Source of the DNA: Acidobacteriaceae bacterium
Lineage (GTDB): Bacteria > Acidobacteriota > Terriglobia > Terriglobales > Acidobacteriaceae
DNA: 64,000 bases
Direction: 5' to 3'
Assembly: GCA_027452245.1 (NCBI GenBank)
Contig: DAIDGW010000029.1
Coordinates: 19,734 to 83,733 of the forward strand
This document shows, in pieces, positions 9,563-19,493 of the stretch (within the stretch, counting starts at the first letter, position 1; each line of letters starts with the position of its first letter). Under the pieces are notes generated by a model, which was not told the DNA's origin, ran no database searches, and worked only from the letters and a program-made list of their open reading frames with translations. Both the position numbers and the translations under genes were made by a program.

Positions 9563-12494
9563 GTCGTGCAGCGCCATTCCCATTCAGGATACGAGCAAGA
9601 TATTGTCCTGTATAGGATCCCGGCAGCTTGGCGATGCTTTCCGGAGGCCCCGCTCCGACCACTTGCCCGCCGCGTGCTCCGCCTTCCGGCCCGAGATCAA
9701 TCACCCAGTCTGCCGTCTTGATGACTTCAAGATTATGCTCGATGACCACAATCGATCCCCCGGCGTCGATCAGCCGCCGGAAGGCAGCCAGCAGTTTGCT
9801 CACATCGTCGAAATGCAACCCGGTCGTGGGTTCGTCAAAAATGTAGAGCAGGCGATTGCCGCTGCGGGCAGGGCTGCGTCCCGTGCGTAGTGCCTCCCGC
9901 GTCGCGGGCTGAAGATGCGCCGCCAGCTTCATGCGCTGGGCTTCGCCCCCGGAAAGTGTTGTTGCCGATTGCCCCAGCCGCAGATACCCCAGCCCAACCT
10001 CTTCCAGGCTGCGCAGTTTCTCCGTGACTTTTGGCGCTTCCGCAAAGAACTTCAAGGCTTCCTTCACCGTGAGGTTCAGCACTTCGTGGATGTTTTTGCC
10101 GTGATACCGCACTTCCAGAACCTGCGGCTTGTACCGCGTCCCTTTGCATTCCTCGCAGATCAATTCCACATCCGCCAGGAATTGCATTTCGACCGTGACC
10201 GTTCCGTCTCCCTGGCAGACCTCGCACCGCCCGCCCGGAATATTGAAAGAAAAATGTCCTGAGGTGAAGCCGCGCTTTTTGGCCTCGGGAAGGGAAGCAA
10301 ATAGCTCACGGATCGCGTCGAATGCCTTGATGTACGTTACCGGATTCGATCGCGGCGTACGCCCAATCGGAGATTGGTCCACCAGCACAACTTCATCAAT
10401 GTACTGATCGCCCTCCAGACCAGTCCAGGTCGCATTCACGCCCGACGACGATGCGCCATTGCTCGGTTGTTTTTTTGCCTGTGCCAAAGCCTGATACAAC
10501 ACCTGGTGCAGCAGTGTTGATTTACCCGAACCCGACACGCCCGTGATCGCCACCAGCATCTTCAAGGGAATACTGATGTCGATACCCTTCAGGTTATTTG
10601 CCCGCGCACCCCGAATTTTGATCTGCTGAGGTCCGGGCTTGCGCCGGGTGGCTGGTGGTTGGATTCGTAAATCCGAACTCAGATATCTTCCTGTAAGCGA
10701 CGCTGGATTGTGCCGAATTTCCTCCAGTGTCCCGGCCGCGATCACTCTCCCGCCGTTTTCCCCGGCGCCTGGGCCAAGGTCGAGAATGCGATCGGCGGCG
10801 CTCATGATATCGGGATCGTGCTCAACCACCAGGATCGTATTTCCGAGATTCTTCAAATCCTGAAGGATATTGACCAGCTTGTGCGTATCTCGTGTGTGCA
10901 GCCCGATGGAAGGTTCATCAAGCACATATAACGTGCCTACCAGGCGCGATCCGAGCGACGTCGCCAGCTGAATGCGTTGCGCTTCTCCCCCCGAAAGCGT
11001 GGATGACAAGCGGTCCAGCGTCAGATATTCAAGTCCTACTTCATTCAGGAAGCGCAGCCGCTCGCGAATTTCCTGCAGCAGTTTGTCGGCGATTTCCGCC
11101 TCTTCTGCGCTCAGCTGAACCTGGCCGAAAAATTTCGCGGCATCTTCTACCGTCATTGCGCAGACTTCGCAGATGTTCTTGCCGTTGATCTTCACCTGCC
11201 GCGCTTCCAGCCGCAATCGGCTCCCGTGGCAAGCCGGGCAGAGCGAATACCCGCGGTAACGGCTCAGAAAGACACGTACATGCAACTTGTACTTCTTACG
11301 TTCAAGATATTGAAAGAAGCCTCGTACGCCCAGGAAACGTCCGTCGCCGTCGAGGATTCTTTCCCGCTGATCGGGATCCAGTTCATTCCATGGCACATCC
11401 AGGGGAATGCTGGTTTGCTTGGCGTAGCGCTTCAAATCGGCGAACAGCGAGCGGTATTTCGGTTTCGTCCATGGTTCGATTGGTCCTTCGGCCAAAGTCT
11501 TGCTTGGATCCGGAATAACCAGCCCCAGGTCGAAATCAATCGTGTTTCCAAACCCCTGGCATCGCGGGCAGGCGCCATAAGGATTGTTAAACGAGAACAG
11601 GCGTGGCTCGGGCTCTTCGTACTTCAAATTGCAGTTCTTGCACTCAAACCGCTGCGAGAACCGCAATTGCTGCTCTGCCCGCCCTTCTTGTGAAGGAATC
11701 TCAAAGATTACTTCGCCGGCCTCGCGGTATGCCGTTTCGATCGCGTCTACAATGCGCGACCGATTCTCCCGAGACACACTCAACCGGTCCACCAGCAGAA
11801 ACACCGGCTGGCTGAAATTTATGTCGAGCAGCGACTCTGGTGTGGAGAACTCATATATTCGTCCCGCCTGATAAAGCCGGTTGAACCCAGCCTTGCGCAG
11901 ATCGAAAAGCCGCGTCTTCAACTGCTCGGAAATCTGTTTCGGGGATGCATCCCCAGACTTTGTCGCTGAACTGCGCCTCTTACCCTTTGCTTTGGCGTTG
12001 TCGGGTGCTGCAGAAGCCTGGTCGCCCAATGGAAACAGCGCCTGCAGGCGAGTCTCAGAACCAAGAGCCAGGATGTTATCCGCCACCTCGTCGACCGTAT
12101 CTTTTTTCACCTCCTGCCCGCAGTTCGAGCAGTAAGTTCGTCCCACCCGGGCGAAAAGCAGGCGAAGATAATCGAAGATTTCAGTCGCCGTGGCCACCGT
12201 CGATCGGGGATTCCGGGTGGTGTTCTTCTGCCGGATTGCGACCGCTGGCGCAATTCCGTCAATGAGATCCGCGTCCGGCTTCTCAATTCGCTCCAGGAAT
12301 TGCCGCGCATATGCCGAAAGCGATTCGACGTACCGCCGCTGCCCCTCGGCATAAATCGTGTCGAAGGCGAGCGACGATTTGCCTGACCCCGAGACGCCGG
12401 TCACCACCGTCAAAGTATTGTGGGGAATCTCAAAATCGATGTTTTTGAGATTGTGAACCCGGGCCCCGCGTACAACAATGCTTTCCGTGGACAT
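9549..12494 (-). CDS. uvrA: UvrABC system protein A (excinuclease ATPase)
   Basis: A 981-residue damage-recognition ATPase of nucleotide excision repair, which acts as a dimer with UvrB on DNA. Two ABC ATPase modules are present: Walker [10 protein letters not shown] at residues 33-41 and a second GVSGSGKST near residue 660, each with its LSGGEAQR signature. Two zinc-finger modules are also present ([14 protein letters not shown]...CPRCQG and [10 protein letters not shown]...CEECKG). A charged insert rich in Lys and Ser near residue 170 and a Ser/Gly-rich insert near residue 690 are lineage-variable loops. Length and architecture are normal for the family. The downstream TPR gene overlaps its 3' end. 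Confidence 0.98.
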   Translation of the reverse strand: MSTESIVVRGARVHNLKNIDFEIPHNTLTVVTGVSGSGKSSLAFDTIYAEGQRRYVESLSAYARQFLERIEKPDADLIDGIAPAVAIRQKNTTRNPRSTVATATEIFDYLRLLFARVGRTYCSNCGQEVKKDTVDEVADNILALGSETRLQALFPLGDQASAAPDNAKAKGKRRSSATKSGDASPKQISEQLKTRLFDLRKAGFNRLYQAGRIYEFSTPESLLDINFSQPVFLLVDRLSVSRENRSRIVDAIETAYREAGEVIFEIPSQEGRAEQQLRFSQRFECKNCNLKYEEPEPRLFSFNNPYGACPRCQGFGNTIDFDLGLVIPDPSKTLAEGPIEPWTKPKYRSLFADLKRYAKQTSIPLDVPWNELDPDQRERILDGDGRFLGVRGFFQYLERKKYKLHVRVFLSRYRGYSLCPACHGSRLRLEARQVKINGKNICEVCAMTVEDAAKFFGQVQLSAEEAEIADKLLQEIRERLRFLNEVGLEYLTLDRLSSTLSGGEAQRIQLATSLGSRLVGTLYVLDEPSIGLHTRDTHKLVNILQDLKNLGNTILVVEHDPDIMSAADRILDLGPGAGENGGRVIAAGTLEEIRHNPASLTGRYLSSDLRIQPPATRRKPGPQQIKIRGARANNLKGIDISIPLKMLVAITGVSGSGKSTLLHQVLYQALAQAKKQPSNGASSSGVNATWTGLEGDQYIDEVVLVDQSPIGRTPRSNPVTYIKAFDAIRELFASLPEAKKRGFTSGHFSFNIPGGRCEVCQGDGTVTVEMQFLADVELICEECKGTRYKPQVLEVRYHGKNIHEVLNLTVKEALKFFAEAPKVTEKLRSLEEVGLGYLRLGQSATTLSGGEAQRMKLAAHLQPATREALRTGRSPARSGNRLLYIFDEPTTGLHFDDVSKLLAAFRRLIDAGGSIVVIEHNLEVIKTADWVIDLGPEGGARGGQVVGAGPPESIAKLPGSYTGQYLARILNGNGAARHELS

Positions 12495-12628
12495 CTGCAG
12501 TCAGAGTGCTACCCCGGCAGCCATGATTTGCGAGAGAACTCACCCAAGGGAGTCCGAGACGGCCGCCGAATCTTTCTATTATAAAGCAGCTCTGTGGAAT
12601 GACTGCTCCGTCTGCCTGCGCTTCGTGA

Positions 12629-13087
12629 TCAGGGTTGTGCCTTTATCGTTTCGACGTGGATCAGATTGCTGTGCGGGTCGCGTTTTCCTGTAACTTTCAC
12701 GGCTTTTCCCATGAAGCGCTTGACCTTAGAGGCATCGTCGATCTCGTAGACATCTTTTGTTACCGCGTTCTGCAGTACGATTTTTCCGTTCTCCCGTACG
12801 ATGCGGCCGCTGTATTCCCGCTGTGGCGTTTGCGTTTCGGCTGTAGGCATGGTGGGCTCATTGCCGTGCCTTGGGATTGCGTTCACGGCGGGCTCCGGAG
12901 GTGCCACCGACGGATTTTGCGCTCCCTGAGTGCTGGGAGGAGTCGCTGGCTGAGGGGATGCCGTCGATGCTGGTGCCTGGATATTTGTTTGTTGTGCGTT
13001 CGACGTCGATGTCAAAACGATCGCGACCCACACCACAAGAGCGGCTGCAATTACCCGAATCATGAAATTCCTCGTGAAGTTCTTCAT
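12629..13087 (-). CDS. secreted DUF5818-like protein
   Basis: This 152-residue protein has a signal peptide (VIAAALVVWVAIVLTSTSNAQ), a Pro/Ala/Ser-rich linker of about 60 residues, and a C-terminal beta-rich domain (YSGRIVRENGKIVLQNAVT through KRFMGKAVKVTGKRD and IHVETI). The C-terminal domain resembles the DUF5818 family, small secreted OB-like proteins common in Acidobacteriota; this match is from memory. An alternative start is the ATG eight codons further in. It stands alone, divergent from the plus-strand gene at 13340. Its function is unknown. Confidence 0.7.
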   Translation of the reverse strand: MKNFTRNFMIRVIAAALVVWVAIVLTSTSNAQQTNIQAPASTASPQPATPPSTQGAQNPSVAPPEPAVNAIPRHGNEPTMPTAETQTPQREYSGRIVRENGKIVLQNAVTKDVYEIDDASKVKRFMGKAVKVTGKRDPHSNLIHVETIKAQP

Positions 13088-13339
13088 GGTCGTACCATCC
13101 TGAGGACTCAGGCGTGTGGTGCGGGAAGGGCAGACAAGGTTGTGCAGCTGGCCTTGAATCTACATCTTTCACATTAATGCCGGGATTCCCAGGAAACCCG
13201 TGATTACAGTGTTCACCCGAGTTTCAACAAGCGGAAATTTCGATAAGTTAAATAGACCGCAGGGTATGTGCCCCCGGTTTGGGCCTCACGCGTTTCTACT
13301 TCGGGTTTGTTCCCAATTTCGTCTCACACTAGTTGAATT

Positions 13340-13882
13340 ATGGCAGTGAATGCACCCGCCGCTTACGGATTGTTCTCGCAGGAAACTGCGTTGCAGGATG
13401 TGGTGCGTGCGCTGAATCAGGCAGGCTTCGCCAATCGCGACATCTGCCTGATGCTCGCCCCAAGTCATCCCATCGCCTCGGTGGTCCGCGATGCGACTCT
13501 GTTCAATAATGAGCGAGCGGTCAACCGGGCTATTGCTAATACGATCGGATGGCTTTCAGAATTTGGTGCGGTGCTGATTCCCCGCGTGGGATTCTTCATC
13601 CGATCCCAGGCGTACTTTCATGCCCTGGTCGCCTCCGACGAAGCCTCTTCATTCTGCGGCAATGCGTGTGCCCTGATCGGACTGGGATTTTCCAGAGAAG
13701 CGGCAGAAAAATACGCCAGCCACCTCAGCAAACTCGGAGTAATGATTTACGTCTCCTGTTCGGAAGGCACCGCGACTCGAACCGCCTCAGAGCTGCTGCG
13801 CAGCAGCGGAGCGCAGGAATCAGCCACCATCCTGGCTGCCATTCCTTCCGGAAAGAGCACTGGCGTCGCAGCCGTCGCCTAG
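13340..13882 (+). CDS. hypothetical protein, resembles general stress protein 17M/YflT domain
   Basis: A 180-residue protein without a signal peptide. The N-terminal pattern AYGLFSQETALQDVVRALNQAG followed by DICLMLAP resembles the ferredoxin-like start of the GSP17M/YflT stress domain, in which an ALxxLxxAGF helix precedes a short strand. The middle contains a hydrophobic segment (GWLSEFGAVLIPRVGFF) and the end a Ser/Ala-rich helix. I could not see catalytic residues. The gene stands alone between a divergent DUF5818-like gene and a convergent oxidase subunit. Family assignment is tentative. Confidence 0.6.
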   Translation: MAVNAPAAYGLFSQETALQDVVRALNQAGFANRDICLMLAPSHPIASVVRDATLFNNERAVNRAIANTIGWLSEFGAVLIPRVGFFIRSQAYFHALVASDEASSFCGNACALIGLGFSREAAEKYASHLSKLGVMIYVSCSEGTATRTASELLRSSGAQESATILAAIPSGKSTGVAAVA

Positions 13883-13949
13883 ATCCCGATCACACCTAAA
13901 ATAAAAGGCCCGTTCTCATTTTTTTTCTAATTGCCAGGCGGATTTCGAG

Positions 13950-14684
13950 CTATTTGCCGATGGCCAGCAGAAAGAACACGTAGACCCAGAGGATCGCCAT
14001 AAAATGCCAGTACCACGAAGTCACTTCCAGGAGAATGCGTCGCGCTTCGATCGGACGCTTCTTGACCGTTCCCACTTGCACAAATAATAGGGCGACGATC
14101 CCTCCCGCAAGATGCAGTCCGTGAATCGCAGTCAGCAGATAAACGAACGAACTGTACGGATTGGTGTTCAGGTAGAACCCGCCATGCTGCAACTGCCTCC
14201 ATGCCATCCATTGGCCTAGCAGGAAACCAAACCCGAGTACGACCGTCGCTCCCAGCCAGGGGAAGCTACTTTCTTCCTCCAGCGCAATTCCCGGGATTGA
14301 GCGTACCGGCGCCAGGGCCGATTGCATTGCGAGATGCCTGCGGGCGCGCTCCATGGTGGAACTGCTGAGCAACAGCAAAAATGTATTGAATCCAAGCAGA
14401 GCCCACGGCAGATTCACCACTCCCCAGGTTCGTACATACTCTGTAGTCGGATTTGTCGGGGTATCAGCCGCTTTGCGGAAAACGTAGACGCCGGTCAGCG
14501 ACATGAACATCATCGTGACCGCGACCATCGTGCAGATCAGGCCCAGGCGTGCGCGATGTAAGCGCGCACTGTAATTTGGCCCTTGTCCACTGTGCCCTTC
14601 GTCCCCGCCTCCTGTTGGCGGGACAGGCGGTTCGCCGCCGTGGCCTGTATGGTCTACCGGGGTGGTGGGCATTCGCGTTGCCAT
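13950..14684 (-). CDS. ctaE: cytochrome c oxidase subunit III
   Basis: A 244-residue membrane protein of the heme-copper oxidase subunit III family. A His/Gly/Pro-rich cytoplasmic N-terminus of ~40 residues precedes five or so membrane spans. Recognisable family segments include WALLGFNTFLLLLSS, FLLGQWMAWRQL, AIHGLHLAGGIVAL and the C-terminal TSWYWHFMAILWVYVFFLL. Subunit III stabilises the oxidase core and its proton uptake. No genes for subunits I, II or IV are found beside it, so it is an orphan within this window. The start at ATG 14684 could also be four codons further in. Confidence 0.93.
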   Translation of the reverse strand: MATRMPTTPVDHTGHGGEPPVPPTGGGDEGHSGQGPNYSARLHRARLGLICTMVAVTMMFMSLTGVYVFRKAADTPTNPTTEYVRTWGVVNLPWALLGFNTFLLLLSSSTMERARRHLAMQSALAPVRSIPGIALEEESSFPWLGATVVLGFGFLLGQWMAWRQLQHGGFYLNTNPYSSFVYLLTAIHGLHLAGGIVALLFVQVGTVKKRPIEARRILLEVTSWYWHFMAILWVYVFFLLAIGK

Positions 14685-14902
14685 TAAAAATTTAGAGCAT
14701 CAGGTTGCGGTTACAGTTGCCGGATCAGTTCGCTGCGCGCATGTATGACAGGCAGGGAAACGCCGTATTGCTGAACAGGTCATCGCCCGGCAGGCATTAT
14801 GGCTAGTTTTGCTGGTGCTTGTACCAGGAGCAATGGTGTTGGCACTGGACGTTAGCAGTCCTGCTCGCGCGTGATGCGATTCCCACTCTATCTATAGGCG
14901 GT

Positions 14903-15472
14903 CTAAATAGTGCCGATGCGTTGCCACACTCCCGGATAATTTATGACTAACCCCAGATCGTCCACAGTAATGTCGGCGGCGAAGCCGGTGTTGCTTCCGT
15001 AATGATAACTATCTTTTGTCAGCCGCGTGTAACGTTGCGAGAGTGGCTGCACAGCGAGCTCAGGAAAATTTACCCAGGCAGCAATCACTGAGGCACTGCT
15101 GCCAATTTCCATTGCGAGCCGGCGGATCGGCAGGATGTTGGTGGCTGGAGTCATGGCAAGATCCACATCCAGGCATCCGGTCAGCATGGGCAGGTCCTGA
15201 CCGGAACTCTTCCACTGGCCGCGCACTTCCGAACTGAGACGGAGCGACTTCGTATCACTTCCAATTGTTCTCTGCACGTCCACGCGGTGGGTCAGCCAAT
15301 TCTCATCGCAGTGGATTTCATAGTTCGCCGTCACTGGGCGCTGATCCTTCAACACCCCGATGACCGTGCCCTTCAATAACCAACCTTCGGGTGTCTGCCA
15401 CAGGGAACAGTAATCGCTGCCATCCAAAACCAGATTCTTCCAGACTACGGTTCGCTTCAGATCATCTGCCAT
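14903..15472 (-). CDS. putative glycolipid-binding protein (PF06475-like)
   Basis: The chosen start, ATG 15472, gives 189 residues (MADDLKRTVVWKNL...); an upstream in-frame extension to 15547 is unlikely. The sequence follows the putative glycolipid-binding family closely: VVWKNLVLDGSDYCSL near the start, LPMLTGCLDVDLAMTPATN in the middle with the hallmark GCxDVDLxxTPxTNxLPIRRL, and DDLGLVINYPGVWQR at the end. The family name comes from a structural report and the true ligand is uncertain. No signal peptide is present, so it is probably cytoplasmic. No partner gene is evident. Confidence 0.82.
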   Translation of the reverse strand: MADDLKRTVVWKNLVLDGSDYCSLWQTPEGWLLKGTVIGVLKDQRPVTANYEIHCDENWLTHRVDVQRTIGSDTKSLRLSSEVRGQWKSSGQDLPMLTGCLDVDLAMTPATNILPIRRLAMEIGSSASVIAAWVNFPELAVQPLSQRYTRLTKDSYHYGSNTGFAADITVDDLGLVINYPGVWQRIGTI

Positions 15473-15674
15473 GTTGCGTCTTTCCTGCTCCCATGGTTCT
15501 GACGGATCGCCCAGCGACAGCCATCGGCGATTCCCGAGCCCAAACAATTCTGAAACGGATATGTATACAGGAATTTACGCCAACGAAGAAAGTTTTGCAT
15601 GCGCACGCGGACAAAGCCGCACCTGGCTATTTGTCTGCCGCAGCATGGACTGTCCACAGGTTAGAATCTTTCCC

Positions 15675-16142
15675 ATGCCTCGCAAGCCCCTTCATGGACA
15701 CGAAACCAGCTACGCCAAGCTGCAGAAGAATTACTGTTTTGCCTGCGGGACCGCTAATCCCGACGGTATGCGCCTGAAGTTCACGCTGGACGAAGAACGC
15801 CGCGTCGCTCTCTGCCGCTTCCGTCTCGGCAAACGCTACACCGGACCTCCCGGCCATTGCCACGGCGGCATCATCGCCACCATTCTCGACGACGCCATGG
15901 GCAAGGTAAACAAATTGAACCATGTCGTCGCCCTCACCCGCGAGATGACCGTCGAATATCTCAAGCCCGTGCCCCTGTACAAACCCCTCCTCGTCGAAGG
16001 ACACGAAATCGAAATCCGCGGCAAGACCCACGTCAACATGGCGCAGATCGTGAACCAGAGCGGGGAAGTGCTGGCCCGCAGCAAAGGCATCTTCATCGCC
16101 ATCGACCCTGAAAAAATGTTCGCCAAGTTCGTAGAGAGATAG
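15675..16142 (+). CDS. PaaI-type hotdog-fold thioesterase
   Basis: A 155-residue protein from ATG 15675; the frame is open further upstream but without family similarity. The N-terminal YCFACGTANPDGMRLKF matches the CFxCGxxNPxGLxL segment of many PaaI/4HBT-like thioesterases. GHCHGGIIATILDDAMG carries the HGG and Asp motif of the hotdog active site. Such enzymes hydrolyse acyl-CoA thioesters, but substrates vary and cannot be predicted here. It is preceded by the minus-strand glycolipid-binding gene and followed by a 208-bp intergenic region with a palindrome. Confidence 0.85.
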   Translation: MPRKPLHGHETSYAKLQKNYCFACGTANPDGMRLKFTLDEERRVALCRFRLGKRYTGPPGHCHGGIIATILDDAMGKVNKLNHVVALTREMTVEYLKPVPLYKPLLVEGHEIEIRGKTHVNMAQIVNQSGEVLARSKGIFIAIDPEKMFAKFVER

Positions 16143-16249
16143 TTTCACTTCGCCAGCAAGGTTGCCGCTGGGACAACGAACGGCAACATCATCGGAATCG
16201 CCCGGATATTCGAGGCCGTGCACATACCAGCAAAGAAGATCCCAAGGTG

Positions 16250-16264
16250 CTTTACAATGTAAAG
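16250..16264. promoter_or_regulatory. perfect 7-1-7 palindrome upstream of creD
   Basis: CTTTACA-A-TGTAAAG reads identically on both strands and lies about 85 bp upstream of the creD start. An AT-rich stretch follows it. Size and symmetry are those of an operator for a dimeric winged-helix repressor (PadR, ArsR or BlaI/MecI type). No regulator gene lies next to it in this window, so the cognate protein is unknown. Confidence 0.5.
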
Positions 16265-16350
16265 TAGTTTGCTATATCATCCAATTTGCTCCCAACGACC
16301 TTTGTTTCTTGTGGTAATACGTTCGACTTTATTTGCTGACAGGAGGTGCC

Positions 16351-17718
16351 ATGAATGACGCCGCTCCTTTTGCCCTTGGCACAATGATCCGGAATAAATG
16401 CCGCTCCATGGGGGTGAAACTGCTCGTGGTCAGCTTCCTTGCCGTGCTGATGGCGATTCCGGCCATTTTCGTGGTGAGCCTGGTGGAAGACCGCACGAAC
16501 CGAGCCAAAGATGTTACCCAAGAAATCAGCAACCGAAGCGGCGGCCCGCAGACGTTTCTCGGTCCGGTGCTCACCATCCCTTACACCGTTCCGCCACTCT
16601 ATAAAGGAGCTCCGGTTACCGGCGGAACTTACGCTGTCTTTCCCGCCAAAGCCGAGGCGCGCGTGAAACTCCGCACCGAGGAGCGTCACCGCTCGCTGTT
16701 CAAGGTCCCGGTCTATCAGTCGGACGTGCAGTTTGATGCCGCCTTCGACCTGGCAGGCGTTCCCTCAGTCGCGCCGCCACAAGCGGCGCTCGATTGGTCC
16801 CGCGCTTCGATCGTGGTTGGGGCCAGCAATGCGCGTGCCGCATTGGCCGATAGCAGCATCACGATCGATGGCAAGTCGCGCGCGCTGATCCCAGCGGAAA
16901 ACATCGGTGACGCTGCGGATCAGTCCCGCCTGCCCCTGACCTATTTCGCAGCCGGCGGCGGCGAGAGCGCCAAGCCAAATAGCTCGTTTCGGGTTACAGC
17001 AGATCTGCGCTTTTCCGGTGCGCAGCGCGTCGCCGTGCTTCCTTACGGAAAGACCTCTCACGTCACCATGGAGGGCGATTGGCCCGATCCCAGTTTTGAC
17101 GGCGGATTCCTGCCGATCCGGCGGGCGATCTCTGCGCAAGGGTTTACCGCCGAGTGGTTGGTGCCCTTTATCGCCCGTGGAGTTCGCGCCGAGGGCACGA
17201 TTCCTATCCTCGCCGCACTCGAAAGCTCCGATGTCGGTGTCTCGTTTGTCGAAGTGGCCGATCCCTACCAGTCCGTGAATCGATCTCTCAAGTATGTGCC
17301 CCTGTTTGTGGGACTGGTTTTTCTTTCTTACTTCATCTTCGAAGTGACCGCGCAGAAGCGTGTGCATCCCGCACAATACGTGCTGGTGGGCGTGGCCCAG
17401 ATGATCTTTTACCTGCTCCTGCTCTCGCTGGCAGAGCGGATCGGCTTCAATTGGGGATTTCTATTCGCCGGTGGCGCCACTGTGCTTCTGCTTTCGGCAA
17501 ATACAAAGTGGATGTTCCGCAGCCTGCTGCAGGGCTTCCGCGCCCTGGCCGTGTTCAGCCTGCTGTATCTGTTCATCTACCTGCTGTTGCGCCTCGAAGA
17601 CAACGCGCTGCTCGTCGGCGCGGTGGCCAGCTTCCTTGCGGTTGCGGCGGTCATGTACTTTACCCGCAATATCGATTGGTACAGTTCCGTGGTCCCCGGG
17701 GCGGAGCAGACCAGTTAG
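16351..17718 (+). CDS. creD: CreD-family inner membrane protein
   Basis: The 455-residue product starts at ATG 16351, with a strong AGGAGG at 16341-16346. It has one N-terminal membrane span (LLVVSFLAVLMAIPAIFVV), a large periplasmic domain of about 260 residues and four to six spans at the C-terminus (LFVGLVFLSYFIFEV, MIFYLLLLSLAERIGF and others). ITPYxVPP-like and YQSVNRSLKYVPLFVGLVFL segments match CreD, the protein linked to colicin E2 tolerance and cell envelope integrity and controlled in enterobacteria by CreBC. Here no creBC genes are adjacent; a palindrome in its promoter region suggests a different regulator. Confidence 0.92.
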   Translation: MNDAAPFALGTMIRNKCRSMGVKLLVVSFLAVLMAIPAIFVVSLVEDRTNRAKDVTQEISNRSGGPQTFLGPVLTIPYTVPPLYKGAPVTGGTYAVFPAKAEARVKLRTEERHRSLFKVPVYQSDVQFDAAFDLAGVPSVAPPQAALDWSRASIVVGASNARAALADSSITIDGKSRALIPAENIGDAADQSRLPLTYFAAGGGESAKPNSSFRVTADLRFSGAQRVAVLPYGKTSHVTMEGDWPDPSFDGGFLPIRRAISAQGFTAEWLVPFIARGVRAEGTIPILAALESSDVGVSFVEVADPYQSVNRSLKYVPLFVGLVFLSYFIFEVTAQKRVHPAQYVLVGVAQMIFYLLLLSLAERIGFNWGFLFAGGATVLLLSANTKWMFRSLLQGFRALAVFSLLYLFIYLLLRLEDNALLVGAVASFLAVAAVMYFTRNIDWYSSVVPGAEQTS

Positions 17719-17727
17719 GCTGCTCCG
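17702..17727 (+). terminator. hairpin overlapping the creD stop (weak terminator candidate)
   Basis: CGGAGCAG at 17702-17709 pairs with CTGCTCCG at 17720-17727 around a 10-nt loop containing the creD stop codon. It is followed by GGGTTCCTT rather than a clean T-run, so termination is uncertain. Confidence 0.35.
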
Positions 17728-17868
17728 GGGTTCCTTAAACCATCCCGCGCGGTTAAAATACTTATAGGGGCGAAAACCCTCCCGGCATCATCAACCTGAA
17801 AGGGTTAGCTGAGAGCTGATGGCAGATCCCAGTCGCTCATTCTTAACGATTCCGAAAAGAGATTCACC

Positions 17869-18798
17869 ATGTCGAATAACGGTAATTCCCAGAACGGCAG
17901 CACCAGCCTTCGTCTGAAAACCGGTCTTGCGGAAATGCTCAAGGGCGGCGTCATCATGGACGTTACCAACGCCGAGCAGGCCACCATCGCCGAAAGGGCC
18001 GGAGCCGTCGCCGTCATGGCGCTCGAGCGTGTGCCCGCACAGATCCGCGCCGAAGGCGGCGTCGCCCGTATGGCCTCGCCCAAAAAGATCCGCGAAATCA
18101 TGGCTGCCGTTTCCATCCCGGTCATGGCCAAGTGCCGCATCGGACATTTCGCCGAAGCGCAAATTTTGCAGGAGCTCGGCGTCGACTACATTGACGAGTC
18201 CGAAGTGCTCACGCCCGCCGACGAAGCCCATCACGTCGACAAGCAGGCGTTCAAGGTTCCATTCGTTTGCGGAGCCCGCAACCTAGGCGAAGCTCTGCGC
18301 CGCATCGCCGAAGGCGCGGCCATGATCCGCACCAAAGGTGAGGCTGGCACCGGAGACGTGGTGCACGCGGTGAAGCACATCCGCCAGATCGTGCAAGAGA
18401 TGAAGATCCTCACTGTGCTCAGCGAAGAAGAACTTTACGCCAAGGCGAAAGAGCACCAGGCTCCGTACGAATTGATCAAAATGGTCGCGAAAGCAGGGAA
18501 GCTGCCCGTGCCGAACTTTTCCGCCGGAGGCATCGCTACTCCCGCCGACGCTTCACTGGTCATGCAACTCGGAGCCGAAGCCGTGTTCGTCGGATCGGGA
18601 ATCTTCATGAAAGATTCGACCAACTTCGCCGATCCGCAGGAAGCGGAGAAACGAGCGCGCGCCATCGTCAAGGCCGCAACGCACTACAACGATCCCAAGG
18701 TACTGCTCGAAGTCAGCGAAGACCTCACCGGAGCGATGAAAGGATTGGCCGTGGCCGCCCTGGACGAAGCCCACATGCTGCAGACCCGGGGCTGGTAA
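17869..18798 (+). CDS. pdxS: pyridoxal 5'-phosphate synthase subunit PdxS
   Basis: A 309-residue TIM-barrel enzyme that makes PLP from ribose 5-phosphate, glyceraldehyde 3-phosphate and ammonia, normally as a 12-mer with the glutaminase PdxT. Family hallmarks are [18 protein letters not shown] near the N-terminus, with the Asp needed for ribose binding, [20 protein letters not shown] with the strictly conserved Glu/Arg context, and [15 protein letters not shown] later. The pdxT partner is not adjacent on either side, so it must be elsewhere or ammonia is used directly. A clear intrinsic terminator follows. The 150-bp leader shows short inverted repeats, but I do not recognise a riboswitch class. 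Confidence 0.96.
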   Translation: MSNNGNSQNGSTSLRLKTGLAEMLKGGVIMDVTNAEQATIAERAGAVAVMALERVPAQIRAEGGVARMASPKKIREIMAAVSIPVMAKCRIGHFAEAQILQELGVDYIDESEVLTPADEAHHVDKQAFKVPFVCGARNLGEALRRIAEGAAMIRTKGEAGTGDVVHAVKHIRQIVQEMKILTVLSEEELYAKAKEHQAPYELIKMVAKAGKLPVPNFSAGGIATPADASLVMQLGAEAVFVGSGIFMKDSTNFADPQEAEKRARAIVKAATHYNDPKVLLEVSEDLTGAMKGLAVAALDEAHMLQTRGW

Positions 18799-18826
18799 AA
18801 GCACTTTGTACATCGACAGGTGATTT

Positions 18827-18852
18827 GGGCGGACCCTCGGTCCGCCCTTTTT
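18827..18852 (+). terminator. intrinsic terminator of pdxS
   Basis: A perfect 9-bp stem, GGGCGGACC (18827-18835) with GGTCCGCCC (18839-18847), encloses a 3-nt loop and is followed by five T residues. It sits 28 bp after the pdxS stop codon and is the clearest rho-independent terminator in the window. Confidence 0.92.
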
Positions 18853-19056
18853 GCCACAGAGGATGTTTCGGGTGGCGCATCTCTATACGCTGCCATTCGC
18901 GGCCCGGAGACACAGTCGGCTTCACTGGCCGGGCGTTACCCCGTAATGCCACCATGAAGACTGTTTTTAGAGAAAAGGTATACCCAGCAAAAAAACAGAT
19001 ATATCCTTTGCAAATTATTGAAATTAAATAATTTGAACCGCATCGATATCGGGAGG

Positions 19057-19115
19057 TATAGGTAAAATCCTGAGCCCTAAGGATTTAGAGGTAAATTCCT
19101 CAGTCGCAAGGGGTT
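19057..19115. repeat. two copies of a degenerate 29-bp tandem repeat
   Basis: The motif GGTAAA occurs at 19061 and 19090 and the motif AAGGNNTT at 19079 and 19108, both exactly 29 bp apart. Between them the copies share ATCCTNAG/TTCCTCAG. The unit contains a self-complementary pair (AAATCCT with AGGATTT), so each copy could fold as a small hairpin. A partial third copy may start at 19116. Confidence 0.6.
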
Positions 19116-19493
19116 AGATTTCCGTTTGGCCGTTTGGAACTCCCGTTTCTGCAGTCGCTGATTCCTTGCTGCGTAGGGATAGCGCGATATTCGCAAAATC
19201 CTGATGTCAATGAGCTTACGAGAACAACATCTTCTCTCGACGGCGATCCGCGGGGGCCGCGCGGCCTAGGCCAGTACCATCATTGCGAATGAGACTTCCA
19301 CACACAAGGACATCCGTCACATTGAGATTGTGGAAAAGGTGTGGAAGCAGGACCGGGAGGTTCGCGCCTGGTGCTGGTTTGTGATTTGTCGTCCCTTACG
19401 GAACTCGTTCGGAAGCTGCGATTTTTGCCACGGCTGACGCCTTGGGCTGGTGAATTCCGCCCTTTCGGGGTTGTCGCAAGGCCAGTGCGCCGG

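Noticed and set aside
17756..17868. TPP-riboswitch-like letters (CTGAGAG, CCTGA) before pdxS
   Set aside because: The order and spacing of the conserved TPP elements do not match; only short fragments coincide, and pdxS is not a thiamine gene.
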